The notes beneath the pieces are model-generated. The model was not told the origin of the DNA, ran no database searches, and saw nothing but the letters and a program-made list of their open reading frames with translations. 5,354 nt of DNA. Source: Candidatus Peregrinibacteria bacterium. GTDB taxonomy: Bacteria > Patescibacteriota > Gracilibacteria > UBA1369. The stretch covers positions 1 to 5,354 of the forward strand of contig JADLFY010000124.1 of NCBI GenBank assembly GCA_020849575.1, written 5' to 3'. Positions 1-5,354 of this stretch are shown here, piece by piece (within the stretch, counting starts at the first letter, position 1; every line of letters starts with the position of its first letter). Position numbers and translations under genes: made by a program.

Positions 1-597
1 ATCAGCCAATTCTTTTTCATAGGTCTGGATTTTGGCTTCATCAAGCCTAGTATTGATTTGTTTTTTGACTTTGTATTGATCGGAATTATAGATTTTTAGA
101 GCTTCCCTGATGCCTTCTTCTGAAGATAAATTGAGATTGATCAGATACCCCTGTTTCTTGAGATTATTAATGATAGCAAGAGTACCCAAATTACTCGGAT
201 GAGCTACAGTCACACGTAATTTCTTACCGAGACGATAGAAAGGGAAAATCAGATTTTGTTCTGCATCCTCTCGGGGGATGAGTTTGAGCAGATCAGTATT
301 GATTGGACTGGAAGCTATATCGATGTAGTTCATACCCAATTGAGCAGCCTTTTCCATAGTGTCTTTTTCCTTGGCTTCACGTTGGATTTTGGCCAGCCCT
401 GATTCGAGTTTAGCTTCATCTTCTGCTGAAAGCTGATCTTTGGGAACAATAATAGATTTAATTTCTGGTTGGGCTGCTGCGGTTGCAGCTGTTGACGATT
501 GAGCTGAAGTCGTGGCATTAGTCGCAGCCTGATCTCCGCTTGTTTGAGAGGTTTGTTCGTCCTGGTCCGGGTTTTTCAGTTTATTTTGGTCAATCAT
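1..597 (-). CDS. pilB: Type IV pilus / type II secretion assembly ATPase, N-terminal part (partial)
   Basis: The N-terminal 199 codons of a gene that runs off the left edge of the window. Residues 1-45 are low-complexity (Gln, Ser, Thr, Ala) and look disordered. Residues 50-82 are charged and helical. Residues 83-170 resemble the N-terminal domain of GspE/PilB/MshE ATPases: the stretch AAQLGMNYIDI, then LLKLIPRE, NLIFPFYRLGKKLRVTVAHP and a final EGIREALKIY are typical of it. The family powers pilus or pseudopilus assembly at the cytoplasmic face of the inner membrane. Walker motifs would lie outside the window, so ATPase activity is not seen. ATG at 597 is the first start after an in-frame upstream TAA; no Shine-Dalgarno precedes it. 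It has its own promoter and follows the nusA terminator. PilB is favoured over GspE only because pili are more widespread; a PilT-type ATPase is less likely given this N-terminal domain. Confidence 0.75.
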   Translation of the reverse strand, partial: MIDQNKLKNPDQDEQTSQTSGDQAATNATTSAQSSTAATAAAQPEIKSIIVPKDQLSAEDEAKLESGLAKIQREAKEKDTMEKAAQLGMNYIDIASSPINTDLLKLIPREDAEQNLIFPFYRLGKKLRVTVAHPSNLGTLAIINNLKKQGYLINLNLSSEEGIREALKIYNSDQYKVKKQINTRLDEAKIQTYEKELAD

Positions 598-627
598 GAG
601 CTGAGACTGATTCAACTTTATCCCTGT

Positions 628-656
628 ATTTTAGCATAAATAACGAAAAATCGCCA
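628..656 (-). promoter_or_regulatory. Probable extended -10 promoter of the pilB-type gene
   Basis: Reading the minus strand, TATGCTAAAAT supplies an extended -10 element (TG, one base, TAAAAT; the hexamer is at 628-633). A weak -35, TGGCGA, lies 17 bp upstream at 651-656. Transcription would begin near 621, giving a leader of about 25 bases before the ATG at 597. Its place between the nusA terminator and the gene supports separate transcription. Based on consensus matching only. Confidence 0.45.
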
Positions 657-687
657 GTACGAGAGATAGTTTTTGGACTGAGATCAA

Positions 688-713
688 AAAAGGCACCCTG
701 TCGGGTGCCTTTT
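688..713 (-). terminator. Rho-independent terminator after nusA
   Basis: On the minus strand, an 11-bp stem AAAAGGCACCC / GGGTGCCTTTT with a 4-base loop (GACA) is followed by further T residues (through 686). It lies 24 bases past the nusA stop codon. The A-rich left arm makes it partly bidirectional, but no gene converges on it from the plus strand. It should end the nusA transcript and isolate the pilB-type gene. Confidence 0.85.
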
Positions 714-736
714 AAATAGATTTTAAGAGTGGTTTC

Positions 737-1984
737 TTAGCTTGCCTTAGCCACTTCTTCAGCAATTAATTGAGCTTCTTCTTCACTCAAGCCCTCGATG
801 CCGCTGGCAATATCAGCAACAGAGAGACCTTTGAGCTGTTCAACCATGGTCATATTAGCAGCTTCGAGTTTAGCAATGATTTCAGGTGAGAGATTTGGTA
901 AATCTTTGAGAGCTTCAATTTTTAAACCTTCTTCAGCAGCGGCACCAGTCATTTCTCCGATATCAAGAATATCGAGTTCATAACCAGTTAAGCGGGAAGC
1001 TAAACGGACATTTTGACCATTTTTACCGATGGCTAATGGGCGCTGATCCGGATTAACAAAGATTTTGGCACGTTTTTCCTCTTTATTCAGTTCAATAGCA
1101 GCAACTTTGGCTGGGGCAAGGGCAGTACGGATATATGGTTCAATGTCGGCATTCCATTGGATGACGTCGATTCTTTCGCCATTCAATTCATCCATAACAT
1201 TTTGTACACGTACACCTTTTTGACCTACACAAGAACCGATTGGATCGATTTTGGGATCATTGGAACTAACTGCGATTTTGGAACGGACACCAGGTTCACG
1301 GGCAATAGCTTTGATTTCTACCAGGCCACTCTTGATTTCAGGAATTTCCAATTCCATAAGTTTGAGAACCAAACTTGGATGGCTGCGGGAAATGAGTAAT
1401 TGAGGCCCACGGCTGGTTTTGATAACCTTATCAAGATAGAGCTTGATACGCTGACCAGCATAATATCTTTCACGGGGAATTTGCTGATCCTGAGGCAAAA
1501 TAGTGGTTAATTTATTGTCGAGGTTAACGTGAACTGTTCCATATTCAACACGTTGAACCATGGCATTAAGTAATTCGTTTTCACGATCCTTGAAAGTGGA
1601 ATACATAATGTCGCGTTCAGCTTCCTGTAATTTCTGGATAATCACCTGTTTGGCAGATTGAGCAGCAATACGACCGTATTCAAGCGGAGTAACATCAATT
1701 TTTACCACTCCGCCAATTTTGGCATTCTTTTGATATCTTTGAGCTTCCTTGAGAGAAATTTGGATTTCAGGATTTTCAACTTCCTTAACGATATCCTTGA
1801 GAAGATAGACAGTAGTCATTTCATTTTTTTCATCGATGTCGATGTCGATATTCTGCTCTTTGTTACCATAATCTTTGCGGTAAGCAGCGCGGAGAGCAGC
1901 TTTGATAGTTTCGATTACCTGATCGCGAGGAATATTTTTTTCATCGCAGAGCTGATTGATGGCAGCAATAAATTGTGAATTCAT
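737..1984 (-). CDS. nusA: Transcription elongation/termination factor NusA
   Basis: A complete 415-residue protein ending in TAA. NusA binds RNA polymerase and nascent RNA, promoting pausing, intrinsic termination and antitermination. Domains in order: the RNA-polymerase-binding N-terminal domain at about 1-125; an S1 domain at about 130-200 (VEYGTVHVNL through QLLISRS); KH1 at about 220-280 with a GxxG-type loop VGQKG (253-257); KH2 at about 290-345 with IGKNG (319-323) followed by VRLASRLTGYELDI; and a short acidic C-terminal segment (about 350-415) that looks like a single helix-hairpin-helix unit (LPNLSPEIIAKLEAANMT...). E. coli NusA is near 495 residues with two such acidic repeats; many other bacteria have none. 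The start MNSQFIAAINQLCDEK aligns with the usual NusA start. There is no Shine-Dalgarno. The usual neighbours rimP and infB are absent; recX lies upstream and a pilB-type gene downstream. Confidence 0.97.
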   Translation of the reverse strand: MNSQFIAAINQLCDEKNIPRDQVIETIKAALRAAYRKDYGNKEQNIDIDIDEKNEMTTVYLLKDIVKEVENPEIQISLKEAQRYQKNAKIGGVVKIDVTPLEYGRIAAQSAKQVIIQKLQEAERDIMYSTFKDRENELLNAMVQRVEYGTVHVNLDNKLTTILPQDQQIPRERYYAGQRIKLYLDKVIKTSRGPQLLISRSHPSLVLKLMELEIPEIKSGLVEIKAIAREPGVRSKIAVSSNDPKIDPIGSCVGQKGVRVQNVMDELNGERIDVIQWNADIEPYIRTALAPAKVAAIELNKEEKRAKIFVNPDQRPLAIGKNGQNVRLASRLTGYELDILDIGEMTGAAAEEGLKIEALKDLPNLSPEIIAKLEAANMTMVEQLKGLSVADIASGIEGLSEEEAQLIAEEVAKAS

Positions 1985-2004
1985 AGTGGACGCATTAAAA
2001 GACA

Positions 2005-2022
2005 GGATTTTAATTAAAATCC
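2005..2022. repeat. 18-bp perfect palindrome in the nusA leader region
   Basis: GGATTTTAATTAAAATCC is identical to its reverse complement. It ends 21 bases before the nusA ATG. It may be a regulator-binding site, or in RNA a hairpin with a 7-bp stem and AATT loop. On the minus strand it is followed by TGTCTTTT, a poor terminator tail, so I do not call it a terminator. AT-rich sequence raises the chance of a coincidental palindrome. Confidence 0.4.
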
Positions 2023-2048
2023 ATTTTACAGCTTCAATTTAACGTAAA

Positions 2049-2076
2049 GTGCTAAAAAAGTAAAGCTATATGTCAA
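2049..2076 (-). promoter_or_regulatory. nusA: Possible nusA promoter
   Basis: The minus strand has a perfect -35 hexamer TTGACA (2071-2076), but the best -10 at a 16-bp spacing, TAGCAC (2049-2054), matches only three of six positions. Transcription would start near 2042, leaving a leader of about 58 bases that contains the 18-bp palindrome. A TAAAAT closer to the gene (2026-2031) is another possible -10 but lacks a -35. nusA could also be read through from recX, because no convincing terminator separates them. Confidence 0.3.
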
Positions 2077-2112
2077 TGAAAACTCCATATGGGGTACGAC
2101 GGGTTAGTTGTT

Positions 2113-2622
2113 TCAGTCGTGACTGTGAAAGGAAGCGATTTTGGATTGGAGGGTTTTGTAGCAAATATTCATGGAAAAGCCGTTATTTTGAAGGTAGCGA
2201 AGTAGTCTGGCCTGTACTTTTTGCTGTTTGAGTACAGTTTGATCGAGGGATTTTATTTTTCTTTCCAGTAAATCCAGAGCCATTTGCTGTTCATTGAAAT
2301 CAGCTTGTTGAAGAGCCTGATCAATATGTTCAATATCTATGCCTTTTTGTTGGAGTTTGGCCCGAATTTTATGAGGGCCAATGGGTTTGTAAATATTGCC
2401 ATTGGTGCGACTTTCTACAAAGAAATAGGCATAATCCTGGTCATTCAAGAAATTGGATTTAACTAATTTTTCCAATACCAGCTGCAACTCAGAGTCTTGA
2501 CAAGGCTGAGCAGATTTTCGGTTGCGGGCTTCCAGTTTACGTACCATTTCCCGGATGGTGAAACGCCTTTTGGCCAATAAAGTGAGAGCATAATTGAGAA
2601 GTTTTTTTTGCTGTTCATTCAT
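2113..2622 (-). CDS. recX: Regulatory protein RecX
   Basis: A complete 169-residue protein ending in TGA. RecX binds RecA filaments and modulates them, usually by blocking extension and inhibiting strand exchange and LexA cleavage. The sequence shows the family's tandem three-helix repeats: LLNYALTLLAKRRFTIREMVRKL (about 9-31), then FLNDQDYAYFFVESR (58-72), the characteristic GPHKIRAKLQQKGI (82-95), and a last repeat ending RLLRYLQNNGFSMNICYKTL near 140-160. Length is typical of the family (roughly 150-260). It is on the same strand as recA, 84 bases after the recA stop, a common arrangement. The gap holds a GC-rich hairpin that may reduce recX expression. The start ATG at 2622 precedes MNEQQKK; no Shine-Dalgarno is visible. 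Confidence 0.93.
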   Translation of the reverse strand: MNEQQKKLLNYALTLLAKRRFTIREMVRKLEARNRKSAQPCQDSELQLVLEKLVKSNFLNDQDYAYFFVESRTNGNIYKPIGPHKIRAKLQQKGIDIEHIDQALQQADFNEQQMALDLLERKIKSLDQTVLKQQKVQARLLRYLQNNGFSMNICYKTLQSKIASFHSHD

Positions 2623-2662
2623 GGAATTTGGGATATTGATTTTCGGCCTTGGTTTTGGAAAA

Positions 2663-2693
2663 GCCCCGCGAGCCGGAAGGCGGCGAGCGGGGC
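2663..2693 (-). terminator. recA-recX intergenic hairpin, probable leaky terminator/attenuator
   Basis: A two-part GC-rich hairpin: outer stem GCCCCGC/GCGGGGC (7 bp), symmetric 2-base internal loops, inner stem GCCG/CGGC and a 5-base loop. On the minus strand it is followed by only four T residues (TTTTCC), then a mixed sequence. The strong stem with a short T-tract suggests partial termination, letting some polymerases continue into recX, whose ATG is 41 bases downstream. It may also protect the 3' end of recA mRNA. Which of the two it does cannot be told from sequence. Confidence 0.6.
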
Positions 2694-2706
2694 GATTGGA
2701 TTTAAT

Positions 2707-3831
2707 TTAGTTCTTTTCAGCAAGGGCTGCCTTGGCTGATTTGCCAGATGTAGCACTGCTGGCAGCTGCTGATTCAGGAGCTGAATCTGTCTTAGCAGCA
2801 ACATTGCCCTGTTCCAAACTTTGTTCAGCTTTAGCGGCTTTGAGAACTTCTTTTTCGATGGCCTGAAGAATTTTTTTGTTATCAGCGAGAGAGAGGAAAG
2901 CTTTAGTATTTTCACGGCCCTGGCCAATTTTATCTTCACCAAAGCTGTAGAAGGCCCCGGATTTTTTAACAATTTCGAAGCGGGTAGCCAAATCAAGCAG
3001 ATCGCCAACGCGGCTAATGCCTTTGTTGTACATGATATCAAATTCAGCCTGTTTGAATGGAGGAGCAACCTTGTTTTTAACAACTTTTACTTTGACACGA
3101 TGCCCAGTGTAGGATTTTTCCTCACCAGTTCCCTCTTCCAATTTACCAATAGAACGGATTTCCAGACGAACTGAAGAATAGAATTTAAGGGCATTACCAC
3201 CGGTAGTTGTTTCAGGATTACCAAACATCACACCAATTTTCATGCGGAGCTGATTGATAAAGACTACAGTAGTTTTTGATTTGCTGATGGCTGCAGTAAG
3301 TTTACGTAAGGCCTGGCTCATCAGTCTGGCCTGTAAACCCATATGTGAATCGCCCATTTCACCTTCAATTTCAGCTTTGGGAGTAAGGGCCGCAACCGAG
3401 TCGATAATGATCAGATCAATAGCATTGGAACGCACCAGAGTTTCGGCAATTTCCAAAGCCTGTTCACCACTGTCTGGTTGTGAAACCAGCAGACTATCAA
3501 TATCAACTCCCAAACGACGAGCATATTCCGGATCCAGAGCATGTTCTGCGTCAATGAAGGCGGCCATACCACCGCTTTTTTGGATTTCAGCGATCATGTG
3601 AAGAGTAAGAGTGGTTTTACCGGAACTTTCTGGTCCATATACTTCAATAATTCTTCCCTTTGGTACTCCCCCACCCAGTGCCAAATCGAGAGAGAGGGCG
3701 CCGGTAGAAAAAGTTTCGATAGCAATAGAATTCTGTTCACCCATTTTCATGATTGAACCTTTACCAAAACTGCGTTCGATCTGTGCAAGTGCAAGTTCGA
3801 CTGCCTTTTGTTTTTCTGATGACATAGCCAT
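2707..3831 (-). CDS. recA: Recombinase RecA
   Basis: A complete 374-residue protein ending in TAA. RecA forms ATP-dependent filaments on single-stranded DNA, catalyses homologous pairing and strand exchange, and stimulates LexA self-cleavage. Visible motifs: Walker [10 protein letters not shown] (66-74); catalytic Glu96 in IDAEHALDP; Walker B LIIIDS (140-145); the family signature ALRKLTAAI; loop L2 after [27 protein letters not shown], with N193/Q194 and F203 in register with the E. coli protein; and a C-terminal domain ending near residue 330. The last 42 residues are Ala/Ser/Lys-rich with as many Lys as acidic residues, unlike the acidic E. coli tail. ATG at 3831 is the furthest in-frame start before a TAA at 3859-3861; an ATG two codons later is possible. 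No Shine-Dalgarno: the leader is A/T-rich. Its promoter carries an operator-like inverted repeat, and recX follows. Confidence 0.99.
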   Translation of the reverse strand: MAMSSEKQKAVELALAQIERSFGKGSIMKMGEQNSIAIETFSTGALSLDLALGGGVPKGRIIEVYGPESSGKTTLTLHMIAEIQKSGGMAAFIDAEHALDPEYARRLGVDIDSLLVSQPDSGEQALEIAETLVRSNAIDLIIIDSVAALTPKAEIEGEMGDSHMGLQARLMSQALRKLTAAISKSKTTVVFINQLRMKIGVMFGNPETTTGGNALKFYSSVRLEIRSIGKLEEGTGEEKSYTGHRVKVKVVKNKVAPPFKQAEFDIMYNKGISRVGDLLDLATRFEIVKKSGAFYSFGEDKIGQGRENTKAFLSLADNKKILQAIEKEVLKAAKAEQSLEQGNVAAKTDSAPESAAASSATSGKSAKAALAEKN

Positions 3832-3870
3832 AAATTTAATTTGATTAAAAATTATTTTTTATTTGCCCAA

Positions 3871-3899
3871 ATGATAGGTGAGTAAATACTCACCGTCAA
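3871..3899 (-). promoter_or_regulatory. recA: recA promoter
   Basis: On the minus strand, -35 TTGACG (3894-3899, five of six matches to consensus), exactly 17 bp of spacer (3877-3893), and -10 TATCAT (3871-3876, five of six). Transcription would begin near 3864, giving an A/T-rich leader of about 33 bases to the recA ATG. This is the best sigma-70-type promoter in the window. Confidence 0.8.
3877..3894. promoter_or_regulatory. Operator-like inverted repeat inside the recA promoter, candidate LexA/SOS box
   Basis: GGTGAGTA-AA-TACTCACC: two perfect 8-bp arms around a 2-bp centre. It fills the whole 17-bp spacer between -35 and -10 and shares one base with the -35, so a bound dimer would block RNA polymerase. 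Known biology makes LexA the obvious candidate regulator of a recA promoter. The sequence is not the E. coli (CTGT-N8-ACAG) or the Bacillus (GAAC-N4-GTTC) type of site, so the regulator's identity is inferred from position only. Confidence 0.65.
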
Positions 3900-3907
3900 G
3901 ATTTAAC

Positions 3908-3917
3908 CCTGTACAGG
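3908..3917. repeat. 10-bp palindrome upstream of the recA promoter
   Basis: CCTGTACAGG is a perfect palindrome ending 8 bp upstream of the recA -35 element. It could be a second binding site, for example for an activator, or chance. It is unlike the inverted repeat in the promoter spacer, and the two centres are 27 bp apart. Confidence 0.3.
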
Positions 3918-3943
3918 TAGGAGAAATATATTACAGTTTATAA

Positions 3944-3966
3944 AAGCCCGGCATTAAACCGGGCTT
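3944..3966 (-). terminator. Rho-independent terminator after the SLH-protein gene
   Basis: An 8-bp stem AAGCCCGG/CCGGGCTT with a 7-base loop, followed on the minus strand by TTTTAT. It begins 38 bases beyond the TAG stop of the SLH-protein gene and lies upstream of the recA promoter, so it should separate the two transcription units. Confidence 0.75.
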
Positions 3967-4004
3967 AAATTTTCTTAATTAATTGCTGAAAATCAGCTGA
4001 TCAA

Positions 4005-5354
4005 CTACTTGAGAATTTCACCAGTGTTGACTACTTCAAAGGCAGAACCAGGAACAGCTTTGAGTTGATTCAGATTTTCATCATCCCAATTTGGATTTGA
4101 TTCACCGGAAATAAACCAATCAGAACCATTGTCGGCAACAATCATGCCGTATTTTTTCAAAGCTTCCAGGACGATGCGAGAAGCACCAGTGTAACCACTT
4201 ATATCGTAATCAGCTTTGAGGCGAAGTCTAAGTCCCATTGGTGGGCGATTGGAATCAGTTGAGCTGGAGGCGAAGTGGGTGGCAGGATGAATATAACCAC
4301 GTTGAGATTGGCTAACAGTGAAACGTACTGCGTGATTGATTTGACCAGCCTGAACTTCATCATATCGTACCAAACCAGGGAGAATTGGTAATCCAGCTGC
4401 ATCAGCAGAAGTCCAGCCATCCGGACGAAGGGCATTGCTAAGAAGATTGAATTTGGCAGCGGATCCAACGTTCCAGACACCATTTTCGAAGTAGGAAGAC
4501 CAGGTTTCATAAAGGGTACAATCAGATTTATCCAGAACAATGACGTGGCGGTCACCATCAGAGTTTACAGTGCCTTCGATTGGTGGATTGGCCGGAATTG
4601 GAGCAAGTCCAAAATCACTTTCATCAGCATAATCTGCATTGACCTGAACCTTTGGAGTAGAAGCGTCAACGACAACAAAAGGAATTCCATATTCCATTGG
4701 AGAACCAAAGTCTGGATGCAAATGATCAGAAGCGCCGATAGAATTAATGAAATTGGCTGAATTAGGATGAACTGGGAGACTAGAAATATCCTGATTCCAA
4801 GGATTGTCAGCAGGGAAAATTGGACAGCCAGCTATTTGTGGAGAAGTGCCAGTGGAAGGATTCGGATTAGGGTTTGGTTGAGGGTTAGGATTTGGTTGTG
4901 GCTCAGGTTGGGGTTCTGGCTGAGCTGGAGTTTCAAACCCAAAAGTTAAGGTAATGATTTTGGCGGCTTCGGCTCTGGTTAAGTTGGCATTTGGACGGAA
5001 AGTGCCATTGGAATAGCCGCTGACAATTTTTTGGGAAAGTGCATAATTTACATATTTATAAAACCAGTCTGAACTTTTGACATCAGGAAAAGATGTAGAA
5101 GGATCAGCAGTAGGAATATTTCCTTCAGGTGATAACAAAATTATTTTTAAAGCTTCAGCACGGGTAACAGGACGATTTGGCTGAAAAGTTCCATCAGTAT
5201 AGCCACTGACAATGCCCAAATTTTGTGCAGCATAAACATAGGTGGTGTACCAGGTGCCAGCAGGGACATCAGAGAAATTGTAATTGGCTGGAGGATTGGG
5301 CAATTGTGTACGGCACCCCAAAGCCATTTTTAAAAGTTCAGCTCGGGTAATTTG
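4005..5354 (-). CDS. S-layer-homology surface protein with a conserved C-terminal domain of unknown function (partial, 5' end missing)
   Basis: The last 449 codons, ending in TAG. The frame is open to the window edge: the first visible residues, QITRAELLKMAL, are the tail of an SLH repeat, so the ATG at 5327 is internal. Two whole SLH repeats follow at visible residues 25-75 and 88-139, each with FxDV, an aromatic-rich helix, the GIVSGYTDGTF-type turn and TRAEAxKI. SLH repeats normally bind secondary wall polymers or the S-layer, so the protein is probably exported; the signal peptide would be out of view. A Pro/Asn/Gln/Glu linker (143-166) leads to a domain of about 275 residues with GCPIFPADNPWN, DGDRHVIVLD, NALRPDGWTSADAAGLPILP, VRYDEV, HAVRFTV, HPATHFASSS and VADNGSDWFISG. 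I recall such sequences in secreted hypothetical proteins of diverse bacteria but cannot assign a function. Repeated His/Asp-containing motifs could mean catalysis or metal binding; this is speculative. Confidence 0.85.
   Translation of the reverse strand, partial: QITRAELLKMALGCRTQLPNPPANYNFSDVPAGTWYTTYVYAAQNLGIVSGYTDGTFQPNRPVTRAEALKIILLSPEGNIPTADPSTSFPDVKSSDWFYKYVNYALSQKIVSGYSNGTFRPNANLTRAEAAKIITLTFGFETPAQPEPQPEPQPNPNPQPNPNPNPSTGTSPQIAGCPIFPADNPWNQDISSLPVHPNSANFINSIGASDHLHPDFGSPMEYGIPFVVVDASTPKVQVNADYADESDFGLAPIPANPPIEGTVNSDGDRHVIVLDKSDCTLYETWSSYFENGVWNVGSAAKFNLLSNALRPDGWTSADAAGLPILPGLVRYDEVQAGQINHAVRFTVSQSQRGYIHPATHFASSSTDSNRPPMGLRLRLKADYDISGYTGASRIVLEALKKYGMIVADNGSDWFISGESNPNWDDENLNQLKAVPGSAFEVVNTGEILK
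4857..4928 (-). repeat. Pro/Asn/Gln/Glu-rich dipeptide-repeat linker in the SLH protein
   Basis: A low-complexity tract coding for alternating Pro with Glu, Gln or Asn (units such as PEPQ and PNPN) between the third SLH repeat and the C-terminal domain. At the DNA level it is a degenerate repeat of six-base units. Such stretches act as extended spacers in cell-wall proteins and often vary in length between strains. Confidence 0.85.

Noticed and set aside
1658..1978. Plus-strand open frames opposite nusA (also 798-983 and 1157-1399).
   Set aside because: They are antisense to a highly conserved gene and have no recognisable domains or start signals.
2085..2092. Small palindrome CCATATGG in the recX-nusA gap as a recX terminator.
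   Set aside because: It cannot form a useful stem with a loop and has no T-tract on the minus strand.
2104..2115. Possible recoding of UGA as glycine (code 25, as in Gracilibacteria/Absconditabacteria), since recX ends in TGA followed two codons later by TAA.
   Set aside because: Read-through would add only three residues, so recX alone does not decide; but none of the five genes has an internal in-frame TGA, whereas such genomes use UGA for glycine often.
2619..3083. A 154-codon open frame on the minus strand overlapping the 3' half of recA and the recA-recX gap.
   Set aside because: It lies in a different frame inside recA, whose protein is conserved to beyond residue 330, and its Leu/Lys/Pro-rich product resembles no family.
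4199..4558. A 119-codon minus-strand frame within the SLH-protein gene.
   Set aside because: It is a shadow of the conserved C-terminal domain, which has coherent motifs throughout in the main frame.
1..5354. tRNA, rRNA, riboswitch, CRISPR array, transposon or attachment site.
   Set aside because: The gaps are under 175 bases and contain only the hairpins, promoters and palindromes listed; there are no repeat-spacer patterns, terminal inverted repeats or cloverleaf sequences.

Overview
All five genes lie on the minus strand, so transcription runs from high to low coordinates. In that order they are: the 3' part of a gene for a surface protein with S-layer homology (SLH) repeats, recA, recX, nusA, and the 5' part of a pilB/gspE-type ATPase gene. 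Coding density is high, no gap exceeds 175 bases, and I saw no RNA genes, insertion sequences or CRISPR arrays.

Organism: a bacterium of fairly low GC content using the standard genetic code (stops TAA, TGA and TAG all appear). SLH repeats, a type IV pilus/type II secretion ATPase, short core proteins and the lack of a clear Shine-Dalgarno sequence before any of the four visible starts would fit a Patescibacteria (CPR)-like lineage. This is inference; no marker in the window fixes the phylum.

Layout. Positions 4005-5354 encode the end of one SLH repeat, two complete SLH repeats, a Pro/Asn/Gln-rich linker and a conserved-looking C-terminal domain of unknown function; the true start lies outside the window. 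A terminator hairpin follows at about 3944-3966. Next is a compact recA promoter (-35 TTGACG, 17-bp spacer, -10 TATCAT) whose spacer is filled by an inverted repeat, GGTGAGTA-AA-TACTCACC. This is the strongest regulatory signal here and a good candidate SOS (LexA-type) operator. recA (2707-3831) and recX (2113-2622) look like one transcription unit with a strong GC-rich hairpin between them, which probably lowers recX expression. nusA (737-1984) follows after a 128-base gap with a possible promoter and an 18-bp perfect palindrome, and ends at a clear terminator (688-713). The pilB-type gene (597 to beyond position 1) then has its own extended -10 promoter.

Functionally, RecA and RecX form a recombination/SOS module (filament and its modulator), NusA is a core transcription elongation/termination factor, and the two edge genes concern the cell surface. 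The edge genes appear to be neighbours rather than partners of the recA unit, because terminators or separate promoters divide them from it.
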